Shown here: piece after piece, positions 37,901 to 49,676 of the stretch
Position numbering within the stretch: position 1 is the stretch's first letter
How the letters are laid out: the number at the start of each line of letters is the position of its first letter
Assembly (NCBI GenBank): GCA_025331565.1
Contig: JAFREQ010000035.1
Location: 7,524,341-7,588,340 of the forward strand
Origin: Holacanthus passer
Lineage: Eukaryota > Chordata > Actinopteri > Pomacanthidae
DNA length: 64,000 nucleotides
Reading direction: 5' to 3'
The notes under the pieces: model-generated
Told to the model about the DNA's origin: nothing
Databases searched by the model: none
What the model saw: the letters and a program-made list of their open reading frames with translations, nothing else
Translations under genes and position numbers: made by a program

Positions 37901-40900
37901 TAGAGTAGTTTCAAAAAGTAATTTGTTTGCATTTACCGATAGTGTTGAGTAATACTTTTGGAGCCAAGCAATGACTCACAGTCAAATAAATCACATCTCT
38001 CAATCATGTTGAAAAATGAAACACTTGTACTGAACTGAAATGTCAAGAGTGGTATCTCTGCATTGGTGTATGCTACAGCATACAGAACCCTCAATCATTA
38101 GTGCCTAGGTTCAGATGAGGAAGTTATAGAAAAGTTAATTGTTTTTAGTTATTTAACATTTTATATTTTTTTATTCTATCCGCAGAGCTAATCAGTCAGC
38201 TCTTATTTAGAACATTGAATCAGGTCACTACCTGCCAACTCACTTTTGCCCTTATCATTACATGCGATCACTGACGGCCACACAAGCTGTACAGCAATAA
38301 AACCTGTGACCTTTGTTCATGTTCGCATTTCACAAAATGCGCCTTTGGTTATCTAGACCAATGGCAACCAAAATGCATCAGGACACATTCAGAGGTGATG
38401 CGTATGTACACATACAGTATGTTGTGTAGAGTGGATGTCAATGAGTTCATTGCACTGAGGTCCTGCTGCTCAGTCAAATTTGTACACATAGCATGGACAC
38501 AGCTGATTTGCTTCTGCCAACTGAGTTTGCACATAGTCGCCATGATCCAGTTCTCTAGCTGTACATTAGAGCTCTAAGTTTATTTCTTCTGTTTATCAGT
38601 GGTTGGAGTTTATTACAGATAAAATCACTTGTGAGCAAAAACGTTGTTGATGCGTATGTTATCTTACTCTCATTCTGCTGTCTGTTTCAGATCGCCTGTT
38701 CTACATCTACACGTCAGGAACCACTGGGATGCCTAAAGCTGCTATTGTTGTGCACAGCAGGTAGGAAGGAGCCGTGCAGATAACTAGCAGACTCAGGAAT
38801 TGCAGCTGCTCGCTTTGTTGATCTCTAATCTGTAGCTTTCATGTGTAGTGTAAATAGTGCTAGAAGAGAATGGAAGAGAAATGCATTAAACTTGTTGGTT
38901 TTGTTTTGACTTCTTGTACTTTCTTCTCTCGCCCTCCACCTTGGTTTTCAGGTACTACCGCATGGCAGCCTTGGTATATTATGGCTTTAGGATGACATCA
39001 GATGATGTGTTGTATGATTGCCTTCCACTCTACCACTCTGCAGGTAACATTTTTAACGCGTGTGATTAAAGTGATTTAAAGTTAAAATATGCAACTTTTC
39101 CTCATGTTCCCTTCAGTCAGTCCTCCACCTTACCAATGTCCATCTTTCTAGCTTGAAACAGCATCCAGCCTAGTCCAATTGTCACCCAAAAAAGTGCTGT
39201 TTTTGAATGGCTCTTTTCTTGCACACATTTAGTTTCAGTGTTCTTGACTTCTACAAACAGAAAATAGTGTACAAGCAAATTTCTCCTCAACATTTTTAAA
39301 GCCATGTTCAGATAAATGAAGGGAATAAGCATGTGCCTATAAGGTCACAGACAAACAAGAAGAAGTTACATGTTTTAGCTTTAAATAATGTATCTTTGTA
39401 TATTTCCATGTTGTCGCATTCTATGAGCCTGACAGCTCTATTTGTTTGTCTACAGGTAACATTGTGGGAGTGGGCCAATGTATAATACACGGCATGACTG
39501 TAGTCATCAAAAAGAAGTTCTCTGCCTCACGTTTCTGGGACGACTGTGTCAAATACAACTGCACAGTAAGCATAATGTAGATTGCAAGTCACTGCCACAG
39601 ATTTAATGGGCACCACAGTCTCACAGTATTGCTGAAAAGATATCTTTCTATAAAAACTCATCTTAAGATCTAATGTTATTACCCAGTTAATTTTTTTGAA
39701 TTCCTTTGTCAGGATTTTAAGCTTGGTATTAAATCAGTAATGAGTCTATTTTTATCTCTGTTCAGTCTCATAATGTGTCAGTATTTTCACACTACCATCA
39801 TGCTGCATTCTCCTCCAGATTGTGCAGTACATTGGTGAAATCTGCAGATACCTGCTGAACCAGCCAATTCGGGACACGGAGAAACAACATAGGGTGCGCA
39901 TGGCACTTGGCAATGGCCTGCGCCAGTCCATATGGGAGGAGTTCATGAACCGCTTCAATATCCCACAGATTGCAGAGTTCTACGGAGCCACAGAGTGCAA
40001 CTGCAGCCTGGGCAACTTTGATAACAAGGTGGGAATGTGTCCTGCAACGAAGTGGTGATGATTCTCCAACCAACAAGCCTTCAGGGCCGTTTTGTTTTTG
40101 TTCACATAATGCTCAAAGGCTAAAGGCTAATTCATGTTGAGCACTCTGTCAATCTCAAAATGTGTTTCTCATTGTGTTGTCTCAGTTTCTCATCCAATCC
40201 AACAAAATTCATAGCACTGCAGCTTTTTGACCTGTTGGAACTTGTCTGCCTTTCATTTTCTTTACCACACTTAAAGCTTTGTGGTTGCTAATATGTTTTT
40301 GTTTGTGCTTCAGGTTGGAGCGTGTGGCTTCAACAGTCAGATTCTACCCTTCATCTACCCCATCAGACTGGTGAGGGTTGATGAAGAGACCATGGAGCTC
40401 ATCAGAGGACCCGATGGCGTCTGTATTCCCTGTAAACCTGGTAGGTTTACTGTGTACACATTTTGAACATTTAAACACATTTTACAGCTGCTAAACCTAA
40501 ATGTACATACAGATTGGTGGCGTTCAGCAGAAAAACACCTCATGAAGGCAGACAGCTGATTATATATTCCCATCCATATCATATGTTTGATTACCTGTGA
40601 GATAAAGCTGGATGTGTAGTGTGTACTTTTGTCATTTCTTCTGATACACATTTGTCTTACAACTTACTGGTAATATTAAATAAGCTGGCTAGCAAAGTGA
40701 TTGTCCTGAAATAAAGAAAATTAAATGAAAGGACATAGCCCTGTATGTTAAGATGTATATACATCTTGTACATCTATCAGAAAACACTACCCTGGGCTTA
40801 CTGAAGTTTTTTCTGGAAACTTTAACATCAAACTTTACTGGCTAAGTGGGTTGTACACTCAGCTCACAGGTTAAGAGGTTAACAGACTGACAACAAGGCT

Positions 40901-43679
40901 TCAACAAACCCACTCAAAATGATTGGGTAGCCTTGTGTTTATAATGTAAGAGTGGCACTATAGACATACACACATGCACAGACACACTTAGTCCTTTCTG
41001 AATGGAGCTCAAACAATCCACTGTGTGTGTAAAAATGGTAATTTGATTTTACATAAATGCCAGTTATACATTCATAAATTCTACTGTTCTTTCACTCTCT
41101 GTCTCTCTCTCTCTTTCTCTCTCTCCCTAGGCGAGCCTGGCCAGCTAGTTGGCAGGATCATTCAGAATGACCCCCTTCGGAGGTTTGATGGTTATGTCAA
41201 CCAATCAGCAACCAGCAAGAAGATTGCTCACAGTGTCTTCAAGAAGGGAGACAGTGCCTATCTCTCTGGTTAGAGTCACTCTCGCTCTCTCTCTCTCTCA
41301 GACACACACACGCACGCTTGAATCACTATCCCTGTGTGGGCTCTCAATTGACATAATGCATTCCCGAACCCAGAGGTGGACAATTAATTTCCATTGGAGG
41401 CCACATGAGAACTTATCAGGCTGCTGTGGGCTGGATGCAAATGTGATAGAATTAGTTGCTTACTTTTTCAGTGGGAGTCTCTGAAGTCTCTGATGTGAAT
41501 GAGGGCCTCAAAGTGCTCTTTGCTGACTAAACACAGCTTTACCGGCAACTTCAGTGGAAAAAATACTTTTCCATGTCTTTATAAATCTGCTACATTCAGT
41601 GTCAACCTTTCGCTTTTCACCACTCATCTTTGCCTCTCAGACTCTTTACAATGCTGTTTCTCACACTAGACAAACTGATGTGGCTGTACTGTACTGGCAT
41701 TATACTTTTTAACCACAAGATGTCAGTGTTGTATTGTGATTACCTGCAGACACAGCTACCATAAAACTCCTAATAATGGTATAGCCAGAAGTGTGCTGTA
41801 TATGGCACACCAGTAATGCACTTCTACTGTTGGTCACTCTTTAATAAATTGCCATGTGATTCAATTGTGGGCTAATTATTTATGTTGGCAGGGTCCAAAA
41901 TTTAGAAGGTAAAAGTTTTACAGTATGCCAGCTGTACCAGATCCGAGTTGCAACAATGGAAGGAGAACAATGTAAAGAACATGGACGCATGGCATAGAGT
42001 GAATAAAGTTACAGTTTAATGTAAAAAATACAGTTCATTATCCTTACAGTTGAACAGAGCACTGACCCCTTTCAAAATAAAGGCTCAATGATAGTTTAAT
42101 AATGATTGTGGGCCACATGGAACCTTTCAGTTTGCACTGGTCAGCCCAAACCGCTTCCCCTTACCTTAACCATTACAACTGAATGCCTAACCCTAATGTT
42201 TAACGTCATTCTTGTCTAATCCTAAAACCAAGTCTTAACTCTCAAAAAGCAGTTTGGGCCCGGGGCTGGTGTGCAGTCTGGTTAAAGTCCCCACAACAAA
42301 GCACACCCACACACACACACACACACTGTATTCCTTGCTGACTGACTGAATGAATGTGATCTTTCACCCCCCTCTCGTCAGGTGATGTGTTGATCATGGA
42401 TGAGTTCGGCCACATGTACTTCAAGGACCGCACGGGAGACACTTTCCGTTGGAAAGGAGAGAACGTCTCAACAACCGAGGTGGAGGGAACTCTCAGCAGG
42501 CTGCTAGACATGAAAGATGTAGTTGTCTATGGAGTGGAAGTACCAGGTAAAATCCATCAACATATATGCTATTTATATGTGTGTACTTGTTATTGTGTGA
42601 GATTAAACAGGCACCATACTGTGTTTAATATTATCGTTATTACAGCTGCAGTATATTGGTTTACTCTTGACTTATTGTGACATGAAATGAATTATACCAT
42701 TTTAAAATGTCATCACATATAAAACTGAGCTGTAGTTGAGGCTCTGCAGACTGAGTGACACAAGGAACAGATCACAGATGCCACTTTCCAGTTGCTGTAA
42801 TGAGATTAGATAACTTTATTCATCCCCAAAGGGGGAAACTAATTTGGCATGCACAGTGACAAATAACAAAAGATACACACATCAGATAGATCACAGCAAC
42901 ACATGAAAAAGATTTTTCTGCCTTATTGTAATTTCTGTTATTACAATAACTAAGAGTATACGCACCAGCAGTTTATGAAGTGCAAATGCACGAGTGAGAT
43001 GCTGTGTCCAGACATAAGGAGGGTTCTGAACAGCATTCATGGCCTTACAAGCATCTGTCTGACATTAAACGTCCGCAGAATTAATCTGACATGCCCTTTT
43101 CTGCGCGCACAGGAGCGGAGGGAAAGGCTGGAATGGCAGCCATTGCTGATCCGTCTCACTCCACTGACCTGGAGAAGTTTGTTAAGGACATGGAGAAGGC
43201 TCTCCCTCCGTATGCCAGACCTGTGTTCCTACGCTTCCTACCGGAGGTCAACAAAACAGGTAAAATGCTCTTTTCACTGCAGTTTGTGTAAAAGAATCAA
43301 TCAAAAAATGAGTTTTTCAGAAGCTAACATAACAAAAAATACAGTTGGTTTTGAAGGACCTTTTAATCAGACCTGAAACATTTGACAATGTTTGAGGAAT
43401 AGTGCCATGTTTTGGTATTTTTCTTCAAGCAGTAATATAGTGGAGTAAATTCTAAAAGAGCCAAATGACATCTGACTTGACAAAATGAAATACCTACATA
43501 ATTTCTCTATCTTTTTCCCAGGAACGTTTAAGTTTCAGAAGACGGACTTGCGTCGGGACAGCTTTGACCCCAGCGCAGTGTCAGACAGACTGTACTTCCT
43601 GGATTCCAGCAGAGGGCGCTATACGCAGCTGGACGAGGAGCTTTACCGCTCCATACTGTCAGGGAAACTCAAATTGTGA
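31937..43679 (+). CDS. slc27a4: Long-chain fatty acid transport protein 4 (FATP4), acyl-CoA synthetase
   Basis: Thirteen coding exons: 31937-32097, 35523-35733, 35947-36130, 37547-37705, 38691-38760, 38952-39043, 39456-39565, 39819-40028, 40314-40440, 41131-41268, 42382-42546, 43113-43259, 43522-43679 (stop TGA). All junctions keep phase and give 643 residues. The enzyme activates long- and very-long-chain fatty acids to acyl-CoA with ATP, driving their uptake; it sits in ER and related membranes. Visible: an N-terminal hydrophobic anchor (about residues 5-30, LPWYQVLPAILIFYLGSGGW), the AMP-binding loop YIYTSGTTGMPK (243-254), FYGATECNCSLGNFD in exon 8, and the FATP signature RTGDTFRWKGENVSTTEVE (504-522). 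It tracks human FATP4 closely throughout (for example LYHSAGNIVGVGQC, GPDGVCIPC), so FATP1 is unlikely. An adjacent second ATG (31940) could also serve as start. The donor after exon 10 (g/gttaga, 41268) is weak. Confidence 0.97.
33069..33110 (-). repeat. LINE 3'-end fragment
   Basis: Read in reverse, gaatttccccactgtggg followed by acgaataaagg is the 3' end typical of fish non-LTR retrotransposons. It lies in slc27a4 intron DNA. A similar piece with the same orientation lies at 42803, and a related one at 60148. Confidence 0.55.
34250..34730 (+). mobile_element. Non-LTR retrotransposon 3' UTR fragment
   Basis: Rich in short phrases such as actgttcatactgtatat and ctgtacatatctgcc, then ttgcacttctggttaggtgctaaac, ctcagtacttgaagtctgtgc and attaaagttgac, ending in a degenerate tctagactaatt tail. 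This is the common 3' end of fish LINEs that normally finish with aataaagttgaatctaatctaa. No reverse transcriptase coding sequence remains. It lies in the intron between the first two slc27a4 coding exons. Confidence 0.7.
42125..42325 (+). repeat. Dispersed fish repeat ending in (CA)n
   Basis: Contains gaatgcctaaccctaatg, aaccaagtcttaactctcaa and ggttaaagtccccacaa, then a CA run. This combination recurs through fish genomes. It sits just before the exon at 42382. A separate piece with aggtggacaattaatttcc and ggccacatgagaac near 41370-41410 may also be a repeat. Confidence 0.6.
42803..42895 (-). repeat. LINE 3'-end fragment
   Basis: The + strand reads taactttattcatccccaaa then gggggaaact; in reverse this is ggggatgaataaagtta followed by tctaatct, the usual 3' terminus of a fish LINE inserted in minus orientation. 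In slc27a4, between the exons at 42382 and 43113. Confidence 0.6.
43606..43620 (+). promoter_or_regulatory. CTCF-like motif inside the last slc27a4 coding exon
   Basis: CCAGCAGAGGGCGCT is a near-perfect match to the CTCF consensus and is read in frame as part of SSRGRY. Whether the site is bound is unknown. Confidence 0.5.
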
Positions 43680-43913
43680 TGACCAGGCTGGCCACTACAT
43701 GCACACATAGACACACACATACACAGATACAGAAAAGAAGACAATATTGTGTGATCAGTATAGCAGACAGCAGGACCTTCTCCCCATGTACACACATGCA
43801 TATAAAGTAATAGCCATACACACTCCAATGCCAACACATGTACACATACACGAATGTACACATTGTATTCCCAAAACCACGCTCTTTGAAATCGCTAAAA
43901 ACTGACTTATGCA

Positions 43914-43962
<49 letters not shown>
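43914..43962. repeat. (CA)n microsatellite
   Basis: About 23 CA units in the slc27a4 3' UTR. Several His/Thr or Cys/Val repeat frames here are artefacts. Confidence 0.95.
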
Positions 43963-43967
<5 letters not shown>

Positions 43968-46900
43968 ACACAGAGCACCACTCCATCCATCCCTCCTGCA
44001 ATCTCCCCGCCAACTCCTCTCGCTACCTCAGCAAACACAGAGAGAGGCACAAACGTAGGAACCAGGTCTATTTGGTAACTTGAAACCACCCTTCATGTCC
44101 ACACAATCCCTGCCCCACACCGGTCTGTCAAACAACCACGCCTGTCCATCCTGGTCCACCAAACCAGATGTGTTGCTGGGGGACACACCTGGGAGGGATG
44201 CAGAGAACAGGCTGCCTGGCATTCAGAATGCAACAACTTGAAAACTACAGATAACCACAGACTTAAAGGATGCTGAGGAGGAGCATGGATACAAAAAGTG
44301 CGTGGGACGACGGAGGGACCCATTAGGGCTGTTTTTTATGAAAGACTTGAGCCCCTACTTTGGACTTCACCTGCACAATTAGCCAGCAGTGACAAACCTG
44401 TGTGACAACAGCTTTCCTCTATTGACCTCTCTGGTCTCCTTATCTTTGTTTCCAGTCTTGCTCTACATAGATGAAAATAAGGAAAGGATACCAAGGTTGT
44501 TGTTTTTTTGTTAGTTTGCTTTTTGCAAAAGGGAACAAAGTAAGGATATGAGGGATTTTGGAAAGCCTTTGACATCCAACCCATGGTTATGAAAGTTAAA
44601 TTAGACCAGTGGTTGAAGCTAAAAGACTCACTAAAGTGCAATAGGGCTCCAGCGTTTGCAGTGCAATAATCAGCCGCACCATGTGAGCGCTGATATAAAA
44701 CAAAGCTTTGTATTTAAATATGTCTGCATCACACCAAATATATTTAAGTTGTAGTGTTTGTTTACATATTTGAGAAAATATGAAAGTTTTAGTAATTTAT
44801 GCTGTCGTAAAAGCTTTTCTCTTTCGTTATAGTGCAAATGTATCAGGTTGTTTTTGCTTTGTGTGTATCCAAATCCGTGCTTAAGTAACGAAGCAGCAGT
44901 ATGCATTTTTATATCAGCTGCTGGAACACAAAGTCAAGTGATCTGACTGATTCAACCCTGGGCTAAATACATGGGGCTATTTCCACTCACAGGACTTGTC
45001 CACATGCTGACACGCAGTATGTTCACATGGCTATATTGTGCAGGTTTTGTCCTTAAAGGTAGATTCTTCAAAAAACATATGAAGAGGACTTGACTGAAGA
45101 GAGAGAAGCACCAAATCGCCCAGGCAGCGAGGACTTGTGTTTTCAACAATATCCTGGTGCTAAAGAGGGACGTTCTGCCAGATTCAAGAAAGCCGAAAGA
45201 TCCAAAGATTTGGGGATTTTGTCGCGGAGTGGGGTGTGCCGAAATAGTAACGGTAGAAGAAGAAAAAATGTGCTTTGTCATTGTTGTTTTGTCTGTTTGC
45301 AGTAGCTCTCATCAGAGGTTGTAGCAGCATGAATGAGCATCATCAACCACATGCAGAGCACTGTGCCTTACTGTGAGTTCACCTCCCAGATTCACAGGCC
45401 CTGGCCCACATATAGTATCTATAATGGTTCCCTATGTTGGACTTTTCAGCTTCTATCTAGCATAATCTTATTTGTCTGTCTCCAAATTTCCTCTCGTAGT
45501 AGCCTGGCAAAGCTGGCCTACGTCTTAGGGAACTCATATTTTATTCTGAAAATAATCTGCTAAGAATTCATAGCAGCCCAGCGACTGGCGCCTTCATCCT
45601 GCCAGGTGCAGGAAGACTTTATGTTAATGTCTCACAGGGCAAGAGTCCAACATTTTGCGAGGCTGCTGTCAGAGCGTCCTCCTCCTTACTCTCCATCCTC
45701 CTTACTTCCTGTCCTTTGAGTCTCTTCCTTTCTTTACTTAGTCCCAACTGTAACCTTAATTTGTCTCTGTCTTTTTGTTTGTTTCTTGGGTTGTCTTATA
45801 GGTATTGTCCTCCCAAGTTTCCATTTGCTCAGCACCTTTACACCAAGCCTTTATCATCTTTCTGCCAAGCACCCCAATCCTTCCCATTAATCCATCTCTT
45901 CCCTCTTCCTTCTCACTCTCTCTCTGTCCGTGGCCCTCCATCATTTTGAGCTGGCACCTCTGTTTGATCCTCGCTGTCTCCGTCAGGTACCGAGCCTCAT
46001 TCTCTGCCGTGTCTGCGCCATCTCGCTGTGCTCACGTTGATGCAGACTATGGTATAAACAGTAGTTGAATACATTTCAGATATTTCCTAATTGGAGTACA
46101 TTTAGACCTGGAGGTCTGGTGATATAAAGCTCCAACTACACACTCCAAACTGTCTTCAGATATCTTTTGCTGATGTATGTTGTGTGTAGTCTGCCATTAC
46201 TGTGTGACCTTTGTCTTACCTTTGCAACTGAGTCACCTACAGTACAGCCAGGCTGACTGTCACCCACAGTGGTTGTGTAACAAGTCATGTGAAGACTGGC
46301 TGTAGTGTAGAGGACTTTTTATTCTTCATGATTTTTAGGCTGCTTTGTTTTCTGCAGACTGATCCTCAATATGTTTAAACGGCTTTTCTTAGTTCATACT
46401 TTGCACTGACTGACTGACACAGTCGACCTTTGACGGCTGCTGACAGCGATCATCAAGTCACTTCCCTGTTTAGGGGAAAATACCTATAAAGCCATTTGAA
46501 CAGAAATTGAGATTTCAACCCTGCTTCCTCTGTGGTCTTAGTTCAAAGAGTTTCTCTCTCATTTGTATTTATTCTTTAATGATGAGTGTGAAATGTTCTC
46601 ATGAATGTCTGAAAAAGCAAATGAGTGACCAATGATGATGATGATGTCGTGAAGTAAAGTGTGATTTACGTATCTAAGGGAACAGAGTTTGGCTGTTATG
46701 ATGCTTGTGACTGAGGGTTACGCTTGTCCACCCTGACTGAACAGCCGCACAGCAGATCACTCTGAATAAGATGTTTCCATTTTCACATTTTTTAAAATGA
46801 CTTTAAATTATTATTTTTGAAGGAACTGTTAATTATACTTTGATTGTTTCACTGCTTTATGTGTTTGCTTTTGTTTTCTTTGTGTGAAATCATAGCTTTG

Positions 46901-47206
46901 TGATTTTGGTATTAAAACAGGATTCATGCATGAGTGTAAGACAATCGGATGGCAGTTGGGATTTTTCTTTTCTAGCTTTTTATAAAAGGCACTAGGAACC
47001 AGCCAGGGAGCAACATTGCCTGGATTACAGTGTCTGAACATGTTGACCAGGAGCCAGTTTGACATTTCCAGCCTAATAATTATTGTTTTGAAAATCAGAT
47101 GTCAAACCTGATTAGTCAGGTGTCAAACCTGAAACAGCTGAAGGGCCTGCAGGGGGTAACGTGTCTGTGGGACAGGGTGTGTTGAGGTTTTGAGACACCA
47201 GTTTTG

Positions 47207-47222
47207 ACAACAGGGGGCGCTG
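47207..47222 (+). promoter_or_regulatory. CTCF-like motif
   Basis: ACAACAGGGGGCGCTG matches the GGGGGCGCTG core of the CTCF consensus in the region between slc27a4 and the lipocalin gene. Sequence match only. Confidence 0.4.
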
Positions 47223-48865
47223 TGTCCTCGCTAAGACTCACAAGTTTCCATACCATCCTTTTATCATGCATTCTTTGGATGACTAATGAAAGGACCTAAT
47301 GCAATCTGTTGTAGATAGAAATTTATTGGTGAAAATGAAACATTACATGATGTATTTCCAAGTGTGGGATGCTTTCCTTCATCAGTAAACCAGATTTAAA
47401 AGCTGATTCAAATGTTTCAATTTGCCTGTGGACAGTATTGGATAAATCACTTGTTCCTGTTTCTTTCACATTTTTTTCATCTAAGAGACAAATTACGATT
47501 CTTCAGGTCATCTACATATTTTTATCTTATTATTTGACTGATTAACGCGATTTAATGCCAAAACACTTTGACTGAAAATGCAGTCAGTCTATGGCGATTG
47601 ATGTGAATTTAAGTTTGTTCACTTGGGCTCCAAAGTGAACAGTTTTGTGAGAAAGTCTGAGAGGCTTTAAACTGTCACCAGTCTTCCCAGCTCATACTGA
47701 GATCAGTCAAGATCCGAGTCTCTGATCGTGAAGCACTGCAAAAAATGACAAGTCACCTCTAAGGTCATAGATCAGATTATGATTATGTGGAGATCATTAC
47801 ACACCAGGCGGGCCATAACCCTGCTGATCAACTGTGTTTTATCACATTTCTGTGTCTCTGGTCCTACTGGCCCCTCATGTCTCTGATCAACGTTTCTCAC
47901 TCAGCTTTTTGCACTTTTTGTTTTATTGTGTTTTTCCCTGCCGTGGTCCTCAGGAACATCAAGCAGTGCTATAGAAGGAAACAAGTTTGTACACATCTGC
48001 CTATGTGTGTGAGAGGTTTTTTTAAATTTCATTTTCTTGTCTCATTGCACAGGCGGCAGCTCTCAGCTTGTGCAGAGTGTGTAGGGGAGGTCTGTGAGGT
48101 GTGCTGTGTGTGTGAGACACAGACACTGATGTCCTCTTGTCCACTGAAGGCTAGTTGTGTACATCATGCATTTCAAGAAAATGAGATGAAAGCAGTGCTG
48201 CAAATGGAAAATCATTATAAATAAAAACTATTTAAATTGTTGTTCCGCTTTCTTTCTTTTCAGATTTCATAGTTTGATTGATGCCTGACTATTGTGTTTA
48301 ACTAATCTGGATAGAATTCGATTAATCACTATTAAAATCCAAAACCATACTGGCAATATTGCAACAGTTTCAACACTAACAGCACGGCCATTTACCTTAA
48401 AAAGGTTTCCTGTTAGGTTGAATTTAAAATGCTAGATTTGTCAAAATGCATATGTTTTTAAGATAAATTATTGATCCAGAGCAATTTTGAGACAAAAACT
48501 AAACTGTTGTAAACATTCTAACTTGCATACTGCGGGATCTGATCTATTTTCAGCAAGTTTTACATGCATGTATTTAATTTACTACACTAAGAAATAGGGA
48601 AAGGGGGAAAGACTGACAGTTAACCTTTAAAGAGACAAATTATTATTATTATTAAAGTGAAACTTGAACTTGAAAAGGAGTCTCAAAATGAGCCTGTGAG
48701 ACAACTCTTTTACCGAAAGCTACGAGACGTTTGTCATGTCATGACATGAGTCATAATTATTACCAGCAGTTCATACTGTAGTTGTTCAAACTTGTCTCAT
48801 TATATATCCCAATAACAAACTTATATTTAGGCCAATACTTTTGGCAGCATTCTTCCTGGTATTGG

Positions 48866-49256
48866 TGGAAAAGTACTGCACTTAAGTGCCGTTGCCACTT
48901 TATATTTCAACTCCACTACATTTATTTAACAGCTAAAGTTCCTTGATAATTCATAGACTACGAAACACATGATAAATCTAATATATGATGCATTGTTATA
49001 GATTCAATTACCCAGCAGTATATAAAACAGTTCCACCTCAACCAAGTATAACATTAAAGTACCTCTCACATATTAATGCATCAATAATGATGTAACCCTG
49101 ACAGGATCTATTTGCATAATGAATACTTCAATTTCATTTTGTTTCACTTCTGTACTTTTACTTTCTGAATGCAGTACCTTTACTTATTATTGAGTATTCT
49201 ATATTGTGGAATTGCTACTTTTACATAAGTAAATGATTTGAAGACTTCCTTCAACA
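48866..49256 (-). repeat. Dispersed fish repeat, near full length
   Basis: Phrases such as ggtggaaaagtactgcactt, caactccactacatttattt, ataatgatgta, acttctgtacttttacttt and tgctacttttacataagtaa are the reverse of a repeat seen in many fish genomes (in its other orientation, acttaagtaaaagtac and aaatgtagtggagt). It ends about 420 bp upstream of the lipocalin start codon. Confidence 0.7.
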
Positions 49257-49676
49257 TTATATGTTGGTCAGATGCAGAACTTGCTGATCCTTCTGAGCTT
49301 CTTCTTTCTTGGTGTGTCTTTCAACGTGGGACAAAGTCTTGTGAAACCAGTGTGTCGACGCTTGTGAGGACAGCACATGAGCTTCAGCTGATGCTGAGAG
49401 ACCACAAGCACGATATATTCCTGCACCTATGTGAAATCGAGTCTAAGCCGAGGTTGTTTTGGAGTCACACATCTTCAACACTTGGCCACTGTTCCCTGAT
49501 CCCTCGAGATGATTGGCTGACAACCTGGTGGGTGGATCAGGAGAAAAGCAAACATTGCCACAGGCTTTGCCACTCTGTACCTGTTGACTGCCTACAGTTC
49601 GCTTCAGGCTCGGGTCAGATACCCTCTCTCAATCTTTCAGTCCATCCACCTGGCCCCTTCCTTTCTCCACGCAGCC

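Larger units (their letters stand above)
43680..48865. other. slc27a4 3' UTR and intergenic DNA
   Basis: The start of this stretch is the slc27a4 3' UTR, but I could not fix its end. AATAAA at 48220-48225 is too distant to assign confidently, and an ATTAAA-type hexamer lies near 46911. No exon recognised. An open frame at 47787-48224 has no family resemblance. A CA microsatellite and one CTCF-like motif are listed separately. Confidence 0.55.

Noticed and set aside
43643..44089. Cys/Val- and His/Thr-repeat open frames
   Set aside because: They are translations of a CA microsatellite in a 3' UTR. The same applies around 63640-63997, 25270-25561 and 13529-14012.
47787..48224. 145-codon + strand open frame rich in Cys and Phe
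   Set aside because: No signal peptide, conserved motif or splice context that makes sense; probably chance.
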